Part shown: positions 56,515 to 64,000 of the stretch, piece after piece
Layout of the letters: every line of letters begins with the position of its first letter
Numbering within the stretch: position 1 is the stretch's first letter
Source: Acidobacteriota bacterium
GTDB lineage: Bacteria; Acidobacteriota; Terriglobia; Terriglobales; Acidobacteriaceae
DNA length: 64,000 nucleotides
Assembly: GCA_018268915.1 (NCBI GenBank)
Contig: JAFDVQ010000001.1
Location: forward strand, 682,001 to 746,000
Reading direction: 5' to 3'
Translations under genes and position numbers: made by a program
Notes under the pieces: model-generated
Told to the model about the DNA's origin: nothing
Database searches by the model: none
Seen by the model: the letters and a program-made list of their open reading frames with translations, nothing else

Positions 56515-57051
56515 TCACAACTGGTCGTAGAGCGTAGTGTTTCGATATCCGAGCAGCGTTACCAGAGTCCAGATCGCCAGAGCCGTTCCAATCGGAATCT
56601 TCAGAATGCTCAGGAACGCTGCCACAATTGCCACGACGCGTCCCCACGGCGCGCGCTCCATCAGCCCCCAGCCCGCAACAAATGCCAGAGATGCTCGCAG
56701 AATCACCATCACCCACGCGAAGTGGAGAATTGCCGGCCCGAACCCGGGACCAAAGGGAAAATTCCCATGTGCCCACGGCCCGCGCATCCAAGGCCCGAGC
56801 CCGCCGCCATTCAGAAACGAGTTCGCAAACGTCAGCCCAACCAGCCCGGTCACCAGCACCAGCCCGCCATAGATGAACCACACCGTGCTCAACGCGCGTA
56901 CGCGGGTCGAATAATTCGCCAGTTCAAACGCGATATTCGGAATCTGAGGTGCCGGCGCGGCAGTAGGAGGAACCTGGGCCGCAGCGCGGCCGCATTGAGC
57001 ACAAAATTGTTGCCCCGGTGTTAGTGGCTGACCACATCCGCTGCAATACAT
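56515..57051 (-). CDS. Zinc-ribbon membrane protein
   Basis: A 178-residue protein. The N-terminal zinc ribbon (CSGCGQPLTPGQQFCAQCG, with two CxxC pairs) is followed by a Pro/Ala linker and about four membrane helices (VWFIYGGLVLVTGLVGLTFA, AILHFAWVMVILRASLAFV, VVAIVAAFLSILKIPIGTALAIW). The function is unknown; similar proteins are common hypotheticals in acidobacteria. GAGGAGG lies 7 nt before ATG 57051. It is convergent with the wHTH gene, 12 bp away. Confidence 0.75.
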   Translation of the reverse strand: MYCSGCGQPLTPGQQFCAQCGRAAAQVPPTAAPAPQIPNIAFELANYSTRVRALSTVWFIYGGLVLVTGLVGLTFANSFLNGGGLGPWMRGPWAHGNFPFGPGFGPAILHFAWVMVILRASLAFVAGWGLMERAPWGRVVAIVAAFLSILKIPIGTALAIWTLVTLLGYRNTTLYDQL

Positions 57052-57120
57052 CTCATCCTCCTCGGTGGTCGCAATTCTAAATACACAAACGCTTCGCAGC
57101 CGTGGACATCTTCGCGCCTC

Positions 57121-58302
57121 TTACTCCGGCTGCGTACGATTACGCAAAGCAGGCTTGATTCGTTCCCACCGCTCTTCGTGCCGGTCGTCTCGCAATATAA
57201 GCCCGGTTACCTTGCCTTGCGAGTCGCGCTCCACCGCTATCCGGGTGATACTACTGCCGTTTGGATAGAACAACACATTCAGAGCCTCAGCCGCCAGTTC
57301 CGTAACTTCCCCGTAGTGGTTCTTCTGGTAGAGCACGTCTCCCTGCCTGAAAAGTGAAACCACCACCAGCCCGCGCTTATCGACAAAGTCGCCAACAAAG
57401 CTGTCCAGTTGCGGAGCCGTCAACTTCATCGCAGGCGGATGCAGCGGAACCACAGTCCTTTCCGCAAACGTCGGCAAGGCCCGGGCATCGACGTGGTGCG
57501 ACAGCAGCCACTTCGGCAATTCCGGCTCAAGGTAAGCGCGAGTCCAGCTGTCATGCTTCAGCCCCGTATAGAGCCAGAAGCGAACGTGCCCGCTTGCAGC
57601 TTTCAACGACGCATACAGCAGCTCATCCTGTCGCGGAACAACGATGTTGTCGTCCGCCCCGTGGAACAGCCATATAGGAATCTTGTTTACCGCCGCCGCA
57701 TAGTCCGCTGTCAGCTTCGGTGCTTGTTGCCACCGCTCAGGCGCATAACTCCAGAAAATCCCACCCGACACTATCGCCGCCGCGGCCCAGCGTGGTGGAT
57801 ACGTTCGCGCCAGCTCCCACGCTCCATATCCTCCCATCGACAGCCCTGACAGATACGTCCGCGCCGGATCGCCATGGAATTCAGCGACCTCCTGGTCCAG
57901 TTCCGCCATGGCCATCGCCAGCATGTCCTTGTCGGTCCAGTAGCGATCGATAGCGCACTGCGGCATCACCACCACAAAAGGCCAGCGCTCCGGATGATCC
58001 CGGATCGCCTGCGGCAGCCCAATCTGCGTCTGCCACATCCCTTCTTGTCCGCGTTCTCCCCGGCCGTGCAGAAACAGAATTACCGGCCACTTCTTTCGGT
58101 CGTCATGCCGCCACTCTTCCGGTAGATACACCTGATAGCGATAGGTTGCCGCGCCAATCTGAATTCTGCGATTGAGGAATCCCGTCTCCTGTGCTGGATG
58201 ATTCCTCGAATCCTTCTTTCCCCCCGCCATGCACACAGACGACGATCCCAGTCCCCACACCAGACCGAGGAAGACCGCCAGCAATTTCATAGAGCGGTGC
58301 AT
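57121..58302 (-). CDS. Exported PHB-depolymerase/dienelactone-hydrolase-like esterase
   Basis: A 393-residue alpha/beta-hydrolase with a signal peptide (KLLAVFLGLVWGLGSSSVCMAG). Motifs are LFLHGRGERGQEG, the elbow GLSMGGYGA (Ser155), HGADDNIV (Asp217/218) and KHDSW (His250), the pattern of secreted polyester or feruloyl-type esterases. A C-terminal domain of ~110 residues with FVGDFVDKRGLVVVSLFRQGDVLYQK resembles DUF3471-like beta modules. It probably hydrolyses carbohydrate or polyester esters in the periplasm. The double start (ATG 58302 or 58290) is open. It is convergent or tandem with the S10 gene upstream, which reads the same way. Confidence 0.85.
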   Translation of the reverse strand: MHRSMKLLAVFLGLVWGLGSSSVCMAGGKKDSRNHPAQETGFLNRRIQIGAATYRYQVYLPEEWRHDDRKKWPVILFLHGRGERGQEGMWQTQIGLPQAIRDHPERWPFVVVMPQCAIDRYWTDKDMLAMAMAELDQEVAEFHGDPARTYLSGLSMGGYGAWELARTYPPRWAAAAIVSGGIFWSYAPERWQQAPKLTADYAAAVNKIPIWLFHGADDNIVVPRQDELLYASLKAASGHVRFWLYTGLKHDSWTRAYLEPELPKWLLSHHVDARALPTFAERTVVPLHPPAMKLTAPQLDSFVGDFVDKRGLVVVSLFRQGDVLYQKNHYGEVTELAAEALNVLFYPNGSSITRIAVERDSQGKVTGLILRDDRHEERWERIKPALRNRTQPE

Positions 58303-58356
58303 AAGCTCACAACCTCATAGTGCTTCGCGCGCCGTCAGAGTTGCCCGCGTCGCGCT

Positions 58357-60006
58357 TCAGTGCCCATCTTCGGTGGACTTGATAAAGGCAGCCACATCCG
58401 CGCGAAACTGCTTCAGGATCTCTTCGTTCACGTAGATCATGTGTCCCGCTTCGTAGTAGTGATAGCGAATGTTCGACTGCAGCGTCTTGGGAATCTGCAG
58501 ATGATGCATCTCGTAGACGCCCTCGAAGTACGGAGTGGCCAGATCGTAGTAGCCGCCCGCCAGCATGATCTTCATTTGCGGATTGAGCTTCATCCGGAAC
58601 GCCAGGTCCGGCATCACATTTGCGCCCGTCTCCACATCGTTTCCCGGCGGACCATCAGGCGCATGATGCCGCAGATCCCACGTGAAGTCCCCGCCGGCGC
58701 CACCGGAGCTCCAGTACGTGCTCTCCTGCCCGTACTTCAGATCTTTGTGCAGATACTCATTGATCGCCGCTGTCCAAGCTGAGCTGATCGCATCGCTTTG
58801 CGGATCGTAATCTGCTCCCTCGCTCAGCGGATTCAGGTCCGGGCCCTGGAATCGTGTATCCAGCCTTCCGATCGTCGTTGCCTCATCCAGCTTCAACGCC
58901 TTCGAGAAATCCCCGCCCACAACGCGAAGATCAGACCGCATCAGGTAGTCAACCGGAAGTCCCGTGTAGCCATGCAGCTTCTCTGCCACCGAGCGCTTCT
59001 CTTCATCCGAAAGCTCGCTTCCTTTCAGCAGCGCCGTCATGTATTCGCCGAGAGCGTACTTTTCCACCTCCGCCAGAAACGGTTTCAGCGCCGCCGGCTG
59101 TGTCGAAAGCTTGTGGAAGTAGTACGCCGTCGCCGCATAGGTCGGCAGAGCCAACGCATACGCCTGGTCCACTCCGGGATTCCATCTTGGATCGTCAACC
59201 GAGTTGTCGAAGCTCAAAATCTGCGAAAGCAGCACAATCCCATTCAGGTCCACGTTGCGCAGATCAGCCGCCAGCACCGCGGAGCGCGGCGTCCCATAGC
59301 TCTCTCCGAACAGATACTTCGGCGAATTCCAGCGGTCATACTTCGAAAGAAATCGACGAATGAACCGCGCAAACGCATGTCCATCCGCATCGATCCCATA
59401 AAACGCCTTCGCCTTCTCCTTGCCGAACGTGCGGCTCAGTCCCGTTCCCGGCGCATCGATAAACACCAGGTCACAGACATCCAGCAGGGAATACTGATTT
59501 TCGACAACCGAGTACGGCGCTGCCGCCTGGTGCTTTGTATCCGGCACCACCACCCGTTTTGGTCCAAACGTACCGAGATGCAACCACATGGTTGCGGACC
59601 CCGGCCCGCCGTTGTAGAGAAACATCAGCGGCCGGTGCGAAGCCGTCGCGTCCTTCTTGAAGTACGCCACGTAAAACATCCGCGCCGTCGCCGGTGCCTC
59701 ATTCGGATCCGTTGCAGGTTTCACTCCTGAATCCGGCAGAATGCTCCCATTCGCTGCCAGCGTCGCATCCTGCGCCTCGGTGGCTCCAACCGTGATGGTG
59801 CCCGCCACTGCCTTATACGCGAACGCCTGACCGCCGATCGTAACCGTGCCTTCCGTGTTCGAATCGGGCGGCGCCACGGTCTGGGCCGCTGGCGTCAACT
59901 CCTTTGCCTTGTCCTTCTCCTGGCCAGCTCCGACCACGCAAAACGCCAGCGCTGCCGCTGCTACCGCCAGCGCACCGAAACTCTTCAGCAACGCAGTGGC
60001 CATCAT
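58357..60006 (-). CDS. S10-family serine carboxypeptidase, exported
   Basis: A 549-residue carboxypeptidase-Y-type peptidase, rare outside eukaryotes but common in acidobacteria. It has a signal peptide (FGALAVAAAALAFCVVGAGQ) and a propeptide-like linker. The catalytic domain holds FLYNGGPGSATMW (oxyanion motif), FGESYGTPR (Ser236), GGYYDLATP (about Asp488) and YEAGHMIYV (about His522). It removes C-terminal residues at acidic pH and probably acts in the periplasm. GGAGG lies before ATG 60006. It is divergent from the protein-kinase gene. Confidence 0.93.
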   Translation of the reverse strand: MMATALLKSFGALAVAAAALAFCVVGAGQEKDKAKELTPAAQTVAPPDSNTEGTVTIGGQAFAYKAVAGTITVGATEAQDATLAANGSILPDSGVKPATDPNEAPATARMFYVAYFKKDATASHRPLMFLYNGGPGSATMWLHLGTFGPKRVVVPDTKHQAAAPYSVVENQYSLLDVCDLVFIDAPGTGLSRTFGKEKAKAFYGIDADGHAFARFIRRFLSKYDRWNSPKYLFGESYGTPRSAVLAADLRNVDLNGIVLLSQILSFDNSVDDPRWNPGVDQAYALALPTYAATAYYFHKLSTQPAALKPFLAEVEKYALGEYMTALLKGSELSDEEKRSVAEKLHGYTGLPVDYLMRSDLRVVGGDFSKALKLDEATTIGRLDTRFQGPDLNPLSEGADYDPQSDAISSAWTAAINEYLHKDLKYGQESTYWSSGGAGGDFTWDLRHHAPDGPPGNDVETGANVMPDLAFRMKLNPQMKIMLAGGYYDLATPYFEGVYEMHHLQIPKTLQSNIRYHYYEAGHMIYVNEEILKQFRADVAAFIKSTEDGH

Positions 60007-60106
60007 CTGAACCTCCGGAAATCAAATCCAGTTGAGTATAGAATCCTGAGGCTTCCTTCACTCATTCTTTACGACTGCGTGTGCAACAATCGAACCAACT
60101 TCGCCC

Positions 60107-61075
60107 ATGTCTACCCTCGCTCCTGGAGACACGCTCGATCACTACCGCATCGACTCGGTCGTCGCGCACACCCAGATGTCCACCTTGTACCGGGCCACTG
60201 ATCTGAACTCCGGCAGGGAACTGGCCATCAAGGTTCCCAGTCCCGAGATCGAAGCTGATCCCGTCCTCGTCGAGCGCTTCAAACGCGAACAGGACATCGG
60301 CCAGGAGCTCGATCATCCCGGCATCGTCAAAGCGTTCGACAACGAAGAGCGCAGCCGCCCTTACATGGCTATCGAGTGGGTTGAAGGCCGCCTTTTGCGC
60401 ACCATCCTGAACGAAGAAAAGAAGCTCCCTATCGAGCGCGCGTCAACCATCGCTCATCGTATCTGCGACGCACTCGACTACATGCACAAGCACGGCATCG
60501 TGCATCGCGACCTCAAGCCGGAAAACATCATGGTCGACAACAACGACCAGATCAAGCTCATCGACTTCGGCATTGCGATGAAGGAAGATGCCCGCCGACT
60601 CACCTTCGTCAACGTCTCATCGCTCCTGGGCACGCCCGACTACATCTCGCCCGAGCAGGTGAAAGGCGCGCGCGGCGATCAGCGCAGCGACATCTACTCC
60701 ATGGGCATCATCTTCTATGAAATGCTCACCGGCCGCGTTCCGTTCGTCGGCTCGAACCCGCTCGCCGTGCTGAACGAACGCGTGTTGAATGACGTGAAGC
60801 CCCCGCGCGATATCAATCCTGAAATCTCACCGGAACTGGAAGAAATCCTCTTTCGTGCACTCGAGCGAGTGCCGCGCCACCGCTATGCAACCGCCAGCGA
60901 AATGATGTGGGACCTCGAAAATCAGGAGCAAGTCGGCGTCGAACCACGCGGCGAACGTCCCGATGGCAATCTCAACAGAAGCCCGCACCGCAGAAAGAAA
61001 TTCCTGATCTACAGCGCCCTGGTCGCAGTTCCTGTACTGCTCCTAGCCCTGATTCTCATCCTCGCAAGAAAATAG
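60107..61075 (+). CDS. Hanks-type Ser/Thr protein kinase with degenerate glycine loop
   Basis: A 322-residue membrane-anchored kinase. The core is intact at Lys42 (AIKV), the catalytic loop IVHRDLKPEN (133-140), DFG (153-155) and the activation segment GTPDYISPEQ. The glycine-rich loop is unusual: residues 17-27 read SVVAHTQMSTL where GxGxxG is expected, so ATP binding may be altered. A helix at the C-terminus (about 298-318, LIYSALVAVPVLLLALILIL) anchors it, leaving no room for a periplasmic sensor. It probably phosphorylates cytoplasmic targets. It is divergent from the S10 gene and followed by a convergent TPR gene. Confidence 0.9.
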   Translation: MSTLAPGDTLDHYRIDSVVAHTQMSTLYRATDLNSGRELAIKVPSPEIEADPVLVERFKREQDIGQELDHPGIVKAFDNEERSRPYMAIEWVEGRLLRTILNEEKKLPIERASTIAHRICDALDYMHKHGIVHRDLKPENIMVDNNDQIKLIDFGIAMKEDARRLTFVNVSSLLGTPDYISPEQVKGARGDQRSDIYSMGIIFYEMLTGRVPFVGSNPLAVLNERVLNDVKPPRDINPEISPELEEILFRALERVPRHRYATASEMMWDLENQEQVGVEPRGERPDGNLNRSPHRRKKFLIYSALVAVPVLLLALILILARK

Positions 61076-61087
61076 GGCTGAACCATC

Positions 61088-61119
61088 TCTGACCCCTGAC
61101 TACTGACAACTGATCACTG
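61088..61119. repeat. TGA(C/T)-type tandem motif, copy 2
   Basis: CTGACCCCTGACTACTGAC-like units fill the gap between the convergent kinase and TPR genes. The 11-base core TACTGACAACT (61101-61111) is shared with the element at 39841. Confidence 0.5.
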
Positions 61120-61122
61120 TAT

Positions 61123-61860
61123 CTATGCCGGCAGCTTCTTCAACGTCTTCTTCGCCCTCTGCGACCACGGCCGCTCGCGTCTCCGCAGATAACGAGGCAT
61201 CGTCGGGTTCTTGTCGAGCACCTTCTGAGCCCACTCGCGTGCCTCGGCATTCTTTCCCTCTGAAGCAAGCAGATCAGCGAAGTTCAAGTAGGTCTCCGAC
61301 AAAGTCGAAGTCACCGTCACTCGCCGAAACAGCGCCTCTGCCTTGGCCTTCTCGCCGGTCAGCGAATACGCCTGCGCCAGCAGTGCTGGAGCGCGATTGA
61401 AGTCGTAGTCAGGCTCTTTCGCCACTACCTTCTCAAGATCCGGCAGCGCCCCCGCCGCATCGCCGAGCAAAATTGCGCAGACGCCCCTGCGGTAAAAGCA
61501 GTCCAGCGTTGTGGCCCGCGCCTCGATCGCTCTGGTGAACATGGCTCGCGCCTGTTGCAGCTTCCCGTCCTCCATGTAAAGCTCGCCCAGTTCTTCCAGA
61601 TTTCCCACCGAAGGATTGTCGCGAATCACCAGCTCCAGCGCCGCAATCCGCTTCCGGCGCGACATGCCCTTGAACGACTGGTTCAGCAACCCCACATCCG
61701 GAAGCATCTCGGCAAAGATGTACACCAGCGCGCCGATCGGCCCGAGAAAAATGATGATGTAAAGCCAGTAAGTGTCCGGCCGCCGGCGAATGAAGTGCAC
61801 AATGGCGATTGCCTGGAGAATTAAACCCCAGGGGTAGAAATAGCGCGTGAGCATGCTCAT
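61123..61860 (-). CDS. Membrane-anchored TPR protein
   Basis: A 245-residue protein with two N-terminal membrane segments (LTRYFYPWGLILQAIAIVHFI and TYWLYIIIFLGPIGALVYIF) similar to the PLDc_N cap of cardiolipin synthases. TPR-like repeats follow (LEELGELYMEDGKLQQARAMFTRAIE, CFYRRGVCAILLGDAAGALPDLEKVV, ALLAQAYSLTGEKAKAEALFRRV, TYLNFADLLASEGKNAEAREWAQKVL). The frame is open to 62073, but the extra ~70 residues have no clear start or conserved look, so I used ATG 61860 with AGG upstream. It is probably a scaffold, and its partner is unknown. Confidence 0.7.
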   Translation of the reverse strand: MSMLTRYFYPWGLILQAIAIVHFIRRRPDTYWLYIIIFLGPIGALVYIFAEMLPDVGLLNQSFKGMSRRKRIAALELVIRDNPSVGNLEELGELYMEDGKLQQARAMFTRAIEARATTLDCFYRRGVCAILLGDAAGALPDLEKVVAKEPDYDFNRAPALLAQAYSLTGEKAKAEALFRRVTVTSTLSETYLNFADLLASEGKNAEAREWAQKVLDKNPTMPRYLRRRERPWSQRAKKTLKKLPA

Positions 61861-62374
61861 CTGCTTGTGATCCTTGGGGCTGAGGTGGATGTCCTTGTCG
61901 CCTAGCTTATCCCAATCGCATCCCGAGAATGCAGCCCACTTTCGTGGAAGAGTGTCGAGACAGACACATATTCGATTGACCGGTCGAATCTTCGCGTAAC
62001 TTCGAACCACCCAGGAGAAGAACTTCACCCCAAAACTCTCGCTCGCTTCAATAACAGTCAAAAAACAGATCAAAATTCATCCCATTTTTTGGGACGCTTA
62101 GCGTGCTCGATCAGATGTTCTCTGCTTCGTCTTACTGCGAGTGAACCAGTTTCGCTTTCAGTGGATTACAAGATGTTCAGCAGCATAAACATTTTTTCAT
62201 CCCTCAAGTGTTGAGACCGTTGCACATAGGCCTTCAACTGCTATATTGAACTTTCGGGGTCGTCCGCCATTCAGGTGGGTTTTATCCGAAATCGGAATCT
62301 GACCACATCCTGTGTGATCGCAAACACAGCGCGCACAATCGACTGATTAACGAACAACAAGCAGGAAAGCATTC
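61861..62374. other. Long intergenic region upstream of the act operon
   Basis: This 514-bp gap separates the TPR gene from actA. Apart from an unlikely N-terminal extension of the TPR frame (to 62073), I see no gene. It contains a TTCGA-(8 nt)-TCGAA dyad near 61970-61988 around GACCGGTC, a small TCCCA/TGGGA hairpin at 62080-62094, and the candidate act promoter (62220-62247). Confidence 0.5.
62220..62247 (+). promoter_or_regulatory. Candidate sigma-70 promoter of the act operon
   Basis: TTGCAC (62220-62225), a 16-nt spacer and TATATT (62242-62247) precede actA by about 130 bp, leaving a leader of roughly 120 nt. Confidence 0.5.
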
Positions 62375-63238
62375 ATGGCGCAGATATTTGACCGCAGCTC
62401 CAATGCTTTGGCTCGAGCGAGCCTGGTGCTGACGGGTCTTATAGTGATCGCTCTCGGAGTAACACTGGACCAATTGCAGCGCTCCCCATGGGTAACTCGC
62501 CAGGGTCAACGTCCCGAACAGCCCGTTCCTTTCAGCCATAAGCATCACGTCACAGGACTCGGCCTCCAGTGTCAGTACTGTCACACCAGCGTTGAAAAAT
62601 CCAGCTACGCCGGCATCCCTCCCACCAAGACCTGCATGAACTGCCATGCACAGATCTGGACCAACGCTGCGCTTCTCCAGCCTGTGCGCGATAGCTGGGC
62701 CACCGGCCAGTCGCTTCCCTGGATCAAAGTTCACGACCTTCCCGACTACGTCTACTTCAGTCATGAGATTCACGTGAACAAAGGCCTCGGCTGCGCAAGC
62801 TGTCACGGGCGAGTCGATCAGATGCCTCTGATGTACGCGCAGAACACTCTCCAGATGGAGTGGTGTCTCGATTGCCATCGCAATCCAGCAAAGAATCTTC
62901 GCCCCACGAGCCAGCTCTACAACATGGCCTGGGAAGCACCCGCTCCCGAGCGTCCGGTGTGGTGCGCGGTCAATGCTGAGAAGACCGGCGTGCCCACTGC
63001 GCAAAGCACTAGCTGCACCACTAAGGATCCCACTGGTGCGGGTCCTCAGATGGCTGCCATGCAGAAGCCAACCCTTGAGCAGGAGAAAACTGCGACAGAC
63101 GGGTCGACTGGCACAATTCCTGCTTCATTGCACTACGAGAAATTCACCAGTCAGGATCAACTGGGCCACTTTCTGCTCAAGCAGTACCACATTCGCAATC
63201 CGTACGAACTGAGCAGTTGCGAGGTTTGCCACCGATGA
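62375..63238 (+). CDS. actA: Alternative complex III subunit A, pentaheme cytochrome c
   Basis: A 287-residue cytochrome with one N-terminal helix (LARASLVLTGLIVIALGV), which anchors it to the inner membrane, and five heme sites: CQYCH (66-70), CMNCH (87-91), CASCH (140-144), CLDCH (164-168) and CEVCH (282-286). Five hemes is the count expected for ActA. Alternative complex III is a quinol oxidoreductase that replaces the bc1 complex in many acidobacteria and Bacteroidetes. AGGAAAG lies 7 nt before the ATG. Its stop overlaps the next gene (ATGA), so actA and actB are co-translated. Confidence 0.95.
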   Translation: MAQIFDRSSNALARASLVLTGLIVIALGVTLDQLQRSPWVTRQGQRPEQPVPFSHKHHVTGLGLQCQYCHTSVEKSSYAGIPPTKTCMNCHAQIWTNAALLQPVRDSWATGQSLPWIKVHDLPDYVYFSHEIHVNKGLGCASCHGRVDQMPLMYAQNTLQMEWCLDCHRNPAKNLRPTSQLYNMAWEAPAPERPVWCAVNAEKTGVPTAQSTSCTTKDPTGAGPQMAAMQKPTLEQEKTATDGSTGTIPASLHYEKFTSQDQLGHFLLKQYHIRNPYELSSCEVCHR

Positions 63239-64000
63239 GTCGCGAGCCTTTGAATAGAAAAACGGGGAACACCGTGGAGATGGATAGAAGCAAGTCCAGC
63301 CTTGCTGAGGACGAAACGCTGCTGACACTCGAGCAGGTGCGCGCAAAGTTGAAGGGAACCACCGGTAAGAAGCTTTGGCGTTCGATCGATGAGCTGCAGA
63401 ACACGCCGGAGTTTCAGGCCGCTGTAGAACGGGAATTTTCTTCCGCTGGATCGGAATGGGTTGATCCGGTATCTCGCCGCGGCTTCCTCAAGGTCATGGG
63501 CGCATCGATGGCGCTGGCGGGTCTCGCTGGTTGCACCAAGCAGCCCGATGAGCCGATCTATCCCTATGTCAAAGCGCCCGAAGATCTGATCCTCGGCAAG
63601 CCGATGTATTTCGCGACGGCAAATCCCTTGCCGACCGGCGCCGTTCCGCTCCTGGTCAAGAGCGATGAGTTCCGCCCTATCAAGGTCGACGGAAATCCTG
63701 ATCATCCCTACAATCACGGCTCGTCAGACCTCTTCTCGCAAGGCTCGATTCTCGACCTCTATGATCCTGATCGGTCGCAGCACGTAACTTATCAGGGTGA
63801 GAATCGCGACTGGTCTGATTTCGCCGCCGCTTTCCGTGACAAGGTTGCGAGCACAAAAGATGGAACCGGGGTCTACATCCTCAGTTCCACCGTAACCTCG
63901 CCAACTTTGGCCCGTCAGTGGAAGGCTGTACAGGCTGCGTACCCCAAGGCTAGGCTGATTCAGTACGATCCGGCGATCGCGGGCACCTTTCTCGCCAAGG
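63235..64000 (+). CDS. actB: Alternative complex III subunit B (molybdopterin-type), 3' end cut
   Basis: The first ~255 residues of ActB, the iron-sulfur and molybdopterin-like subunit of alternative complex III. A long leader (~80 residues) precedes the Tat motif SRRGFLKVMGASMALAGLAGC (Arg81-Arg82, Cys100), the layout known as TAT-variant-translocated oxidoreductase. The start of the molybdopterin-like domain follows (FATANPLPTGAVPLLVKSDEFRPIKVDGNPDH). ActB usually lacks bound molybdenum, so the domain is probably structural. The frame is open to the window end. ATG 63235 lies in the ATGA overlap with actA. Confidence 0.93.
   Translation, partial: MSREPLNRKTGNTVEMDRSKSSLAEDETLLTLEQVRAKLKGTTGKKLWRSIDELQNTPEFQAAVEREFSSAGSEWVDPVSRRGFLKVMGASMALAGLAGCTKQPDEPIYPYVKAPEDLILGKPMYFATANPLPTGAVPLLVKSDEFRPIKVDGNPDHPYNHGSSDLFSQGSILDLYDPDRSQHVTYQGENRDWSDFAAAFRDKVASTKDGTGVYILSSTVTSPTLARQWKAVQAAYPKARLIQYDPAIAGTFLAK

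Noticed and set aside
58798..59730. Long plus-strand open frame opposite the S10 gene
   Set aside because: Strongly Arg/His-rich composition typical of an antisense shadow, and the S10 protein carries full catalytic motifs in the other frame.

Overview
The window looks like chromosomal core from a GC-rich acidobacterium, probably class Terriglobia (Acidobacteriaceae or a close relative). This is inferred from content, not from a marker gene. The supporting signs are a PadR regulator next to an 887-residue duplicated orphan permease of the acidobacterial ADOP type, the start of an alternative complex III (act) operon, a ToxR-like winged-helix protein fused to membrane helices, and many secreted hydrolases. 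There are two tRNAs (Cys-GCA and Met-CAT, both with encoded CCA), no rRNA, and no recognisable insertion sequence, prophage or CRISPR array.

Layout. 0-8 kb: two small hypotheticals, an enlarged LOG-family protein, a three-gene unit (PHP-domain protein, GT4 glycosyltransferase, degenerate receiver-like protein), a VTT-domain membrane protein, a TonB-like protein and tRNA-Cys. 8-17 kb: ClC chloride transporter, MetX-like secreted hydrolase, aconitase, pyruvate kinase and a YihY/BrkB membrane protein. 17-25 kb: periplasmic GH3 beta-glucosidase, putative lipoprotein esterase, AIM24 protein, AI-2E-type permease and two secreted proteins, one with a gluzincin HExxH...E signature. 25-30 kb: a tight cofactor cluster ygfZ - DUF1844 - MBL hydrolase - ribF - hemB. 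30-39 kb: Na+/H+ antiporter, NCS2 purine permease, an unusual pair of secreted alpha/beta-hydrolase-type proteins (one with an EF-hand loop, one fusing LecA-like, LssY-C and hydrolase regions), an M48 protease, glutamine cyclotransferase and two small membrane proteins. 39-46 kb: ahcY divergent from an ArsR-methyltransferase fusion, PepSY-type protein, ArsR plus SDR, ada and kdsB. 46-62 kb: tRNA-Met, an S41 homologue that has lost its catalytic Ser and Lys, PBP1A, PadR-ADOP, a CDP-alcohol phosphatidyltransferase pair, wHTH-membrane protein, zinc-ribbon protein, two secreted hydrolases, a Ser/Thr kinase and a TPR protein. 62-64 kb: start of the alternative complex III operon (actA, then actB running off the end).

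How the genes fit together. Most of the window is housekeeping: central carbon metabolism (acn, pyk), cofactors (ribF, hemB, ygfZ), methyl-cycle turnover (ahcY), LPS (kdsB), peptidoglycan (PBP1A), repair (ada) and respiration (act). This is mixed with a large exported-hydrolase repertoire suited to life on soil polymers. The most unusual items are the predicted S41 pseudoprotease, the hydrolase pair at 33.5-36.2 kb, a dispersed family of GGGTGCCCC-headed hairpins in three intergenic gaps, an orphan plus-strand terminator suggesting a small RNA near 10.0 kb, and the ahcY/ArsR-methyltransferase regulatory pair.
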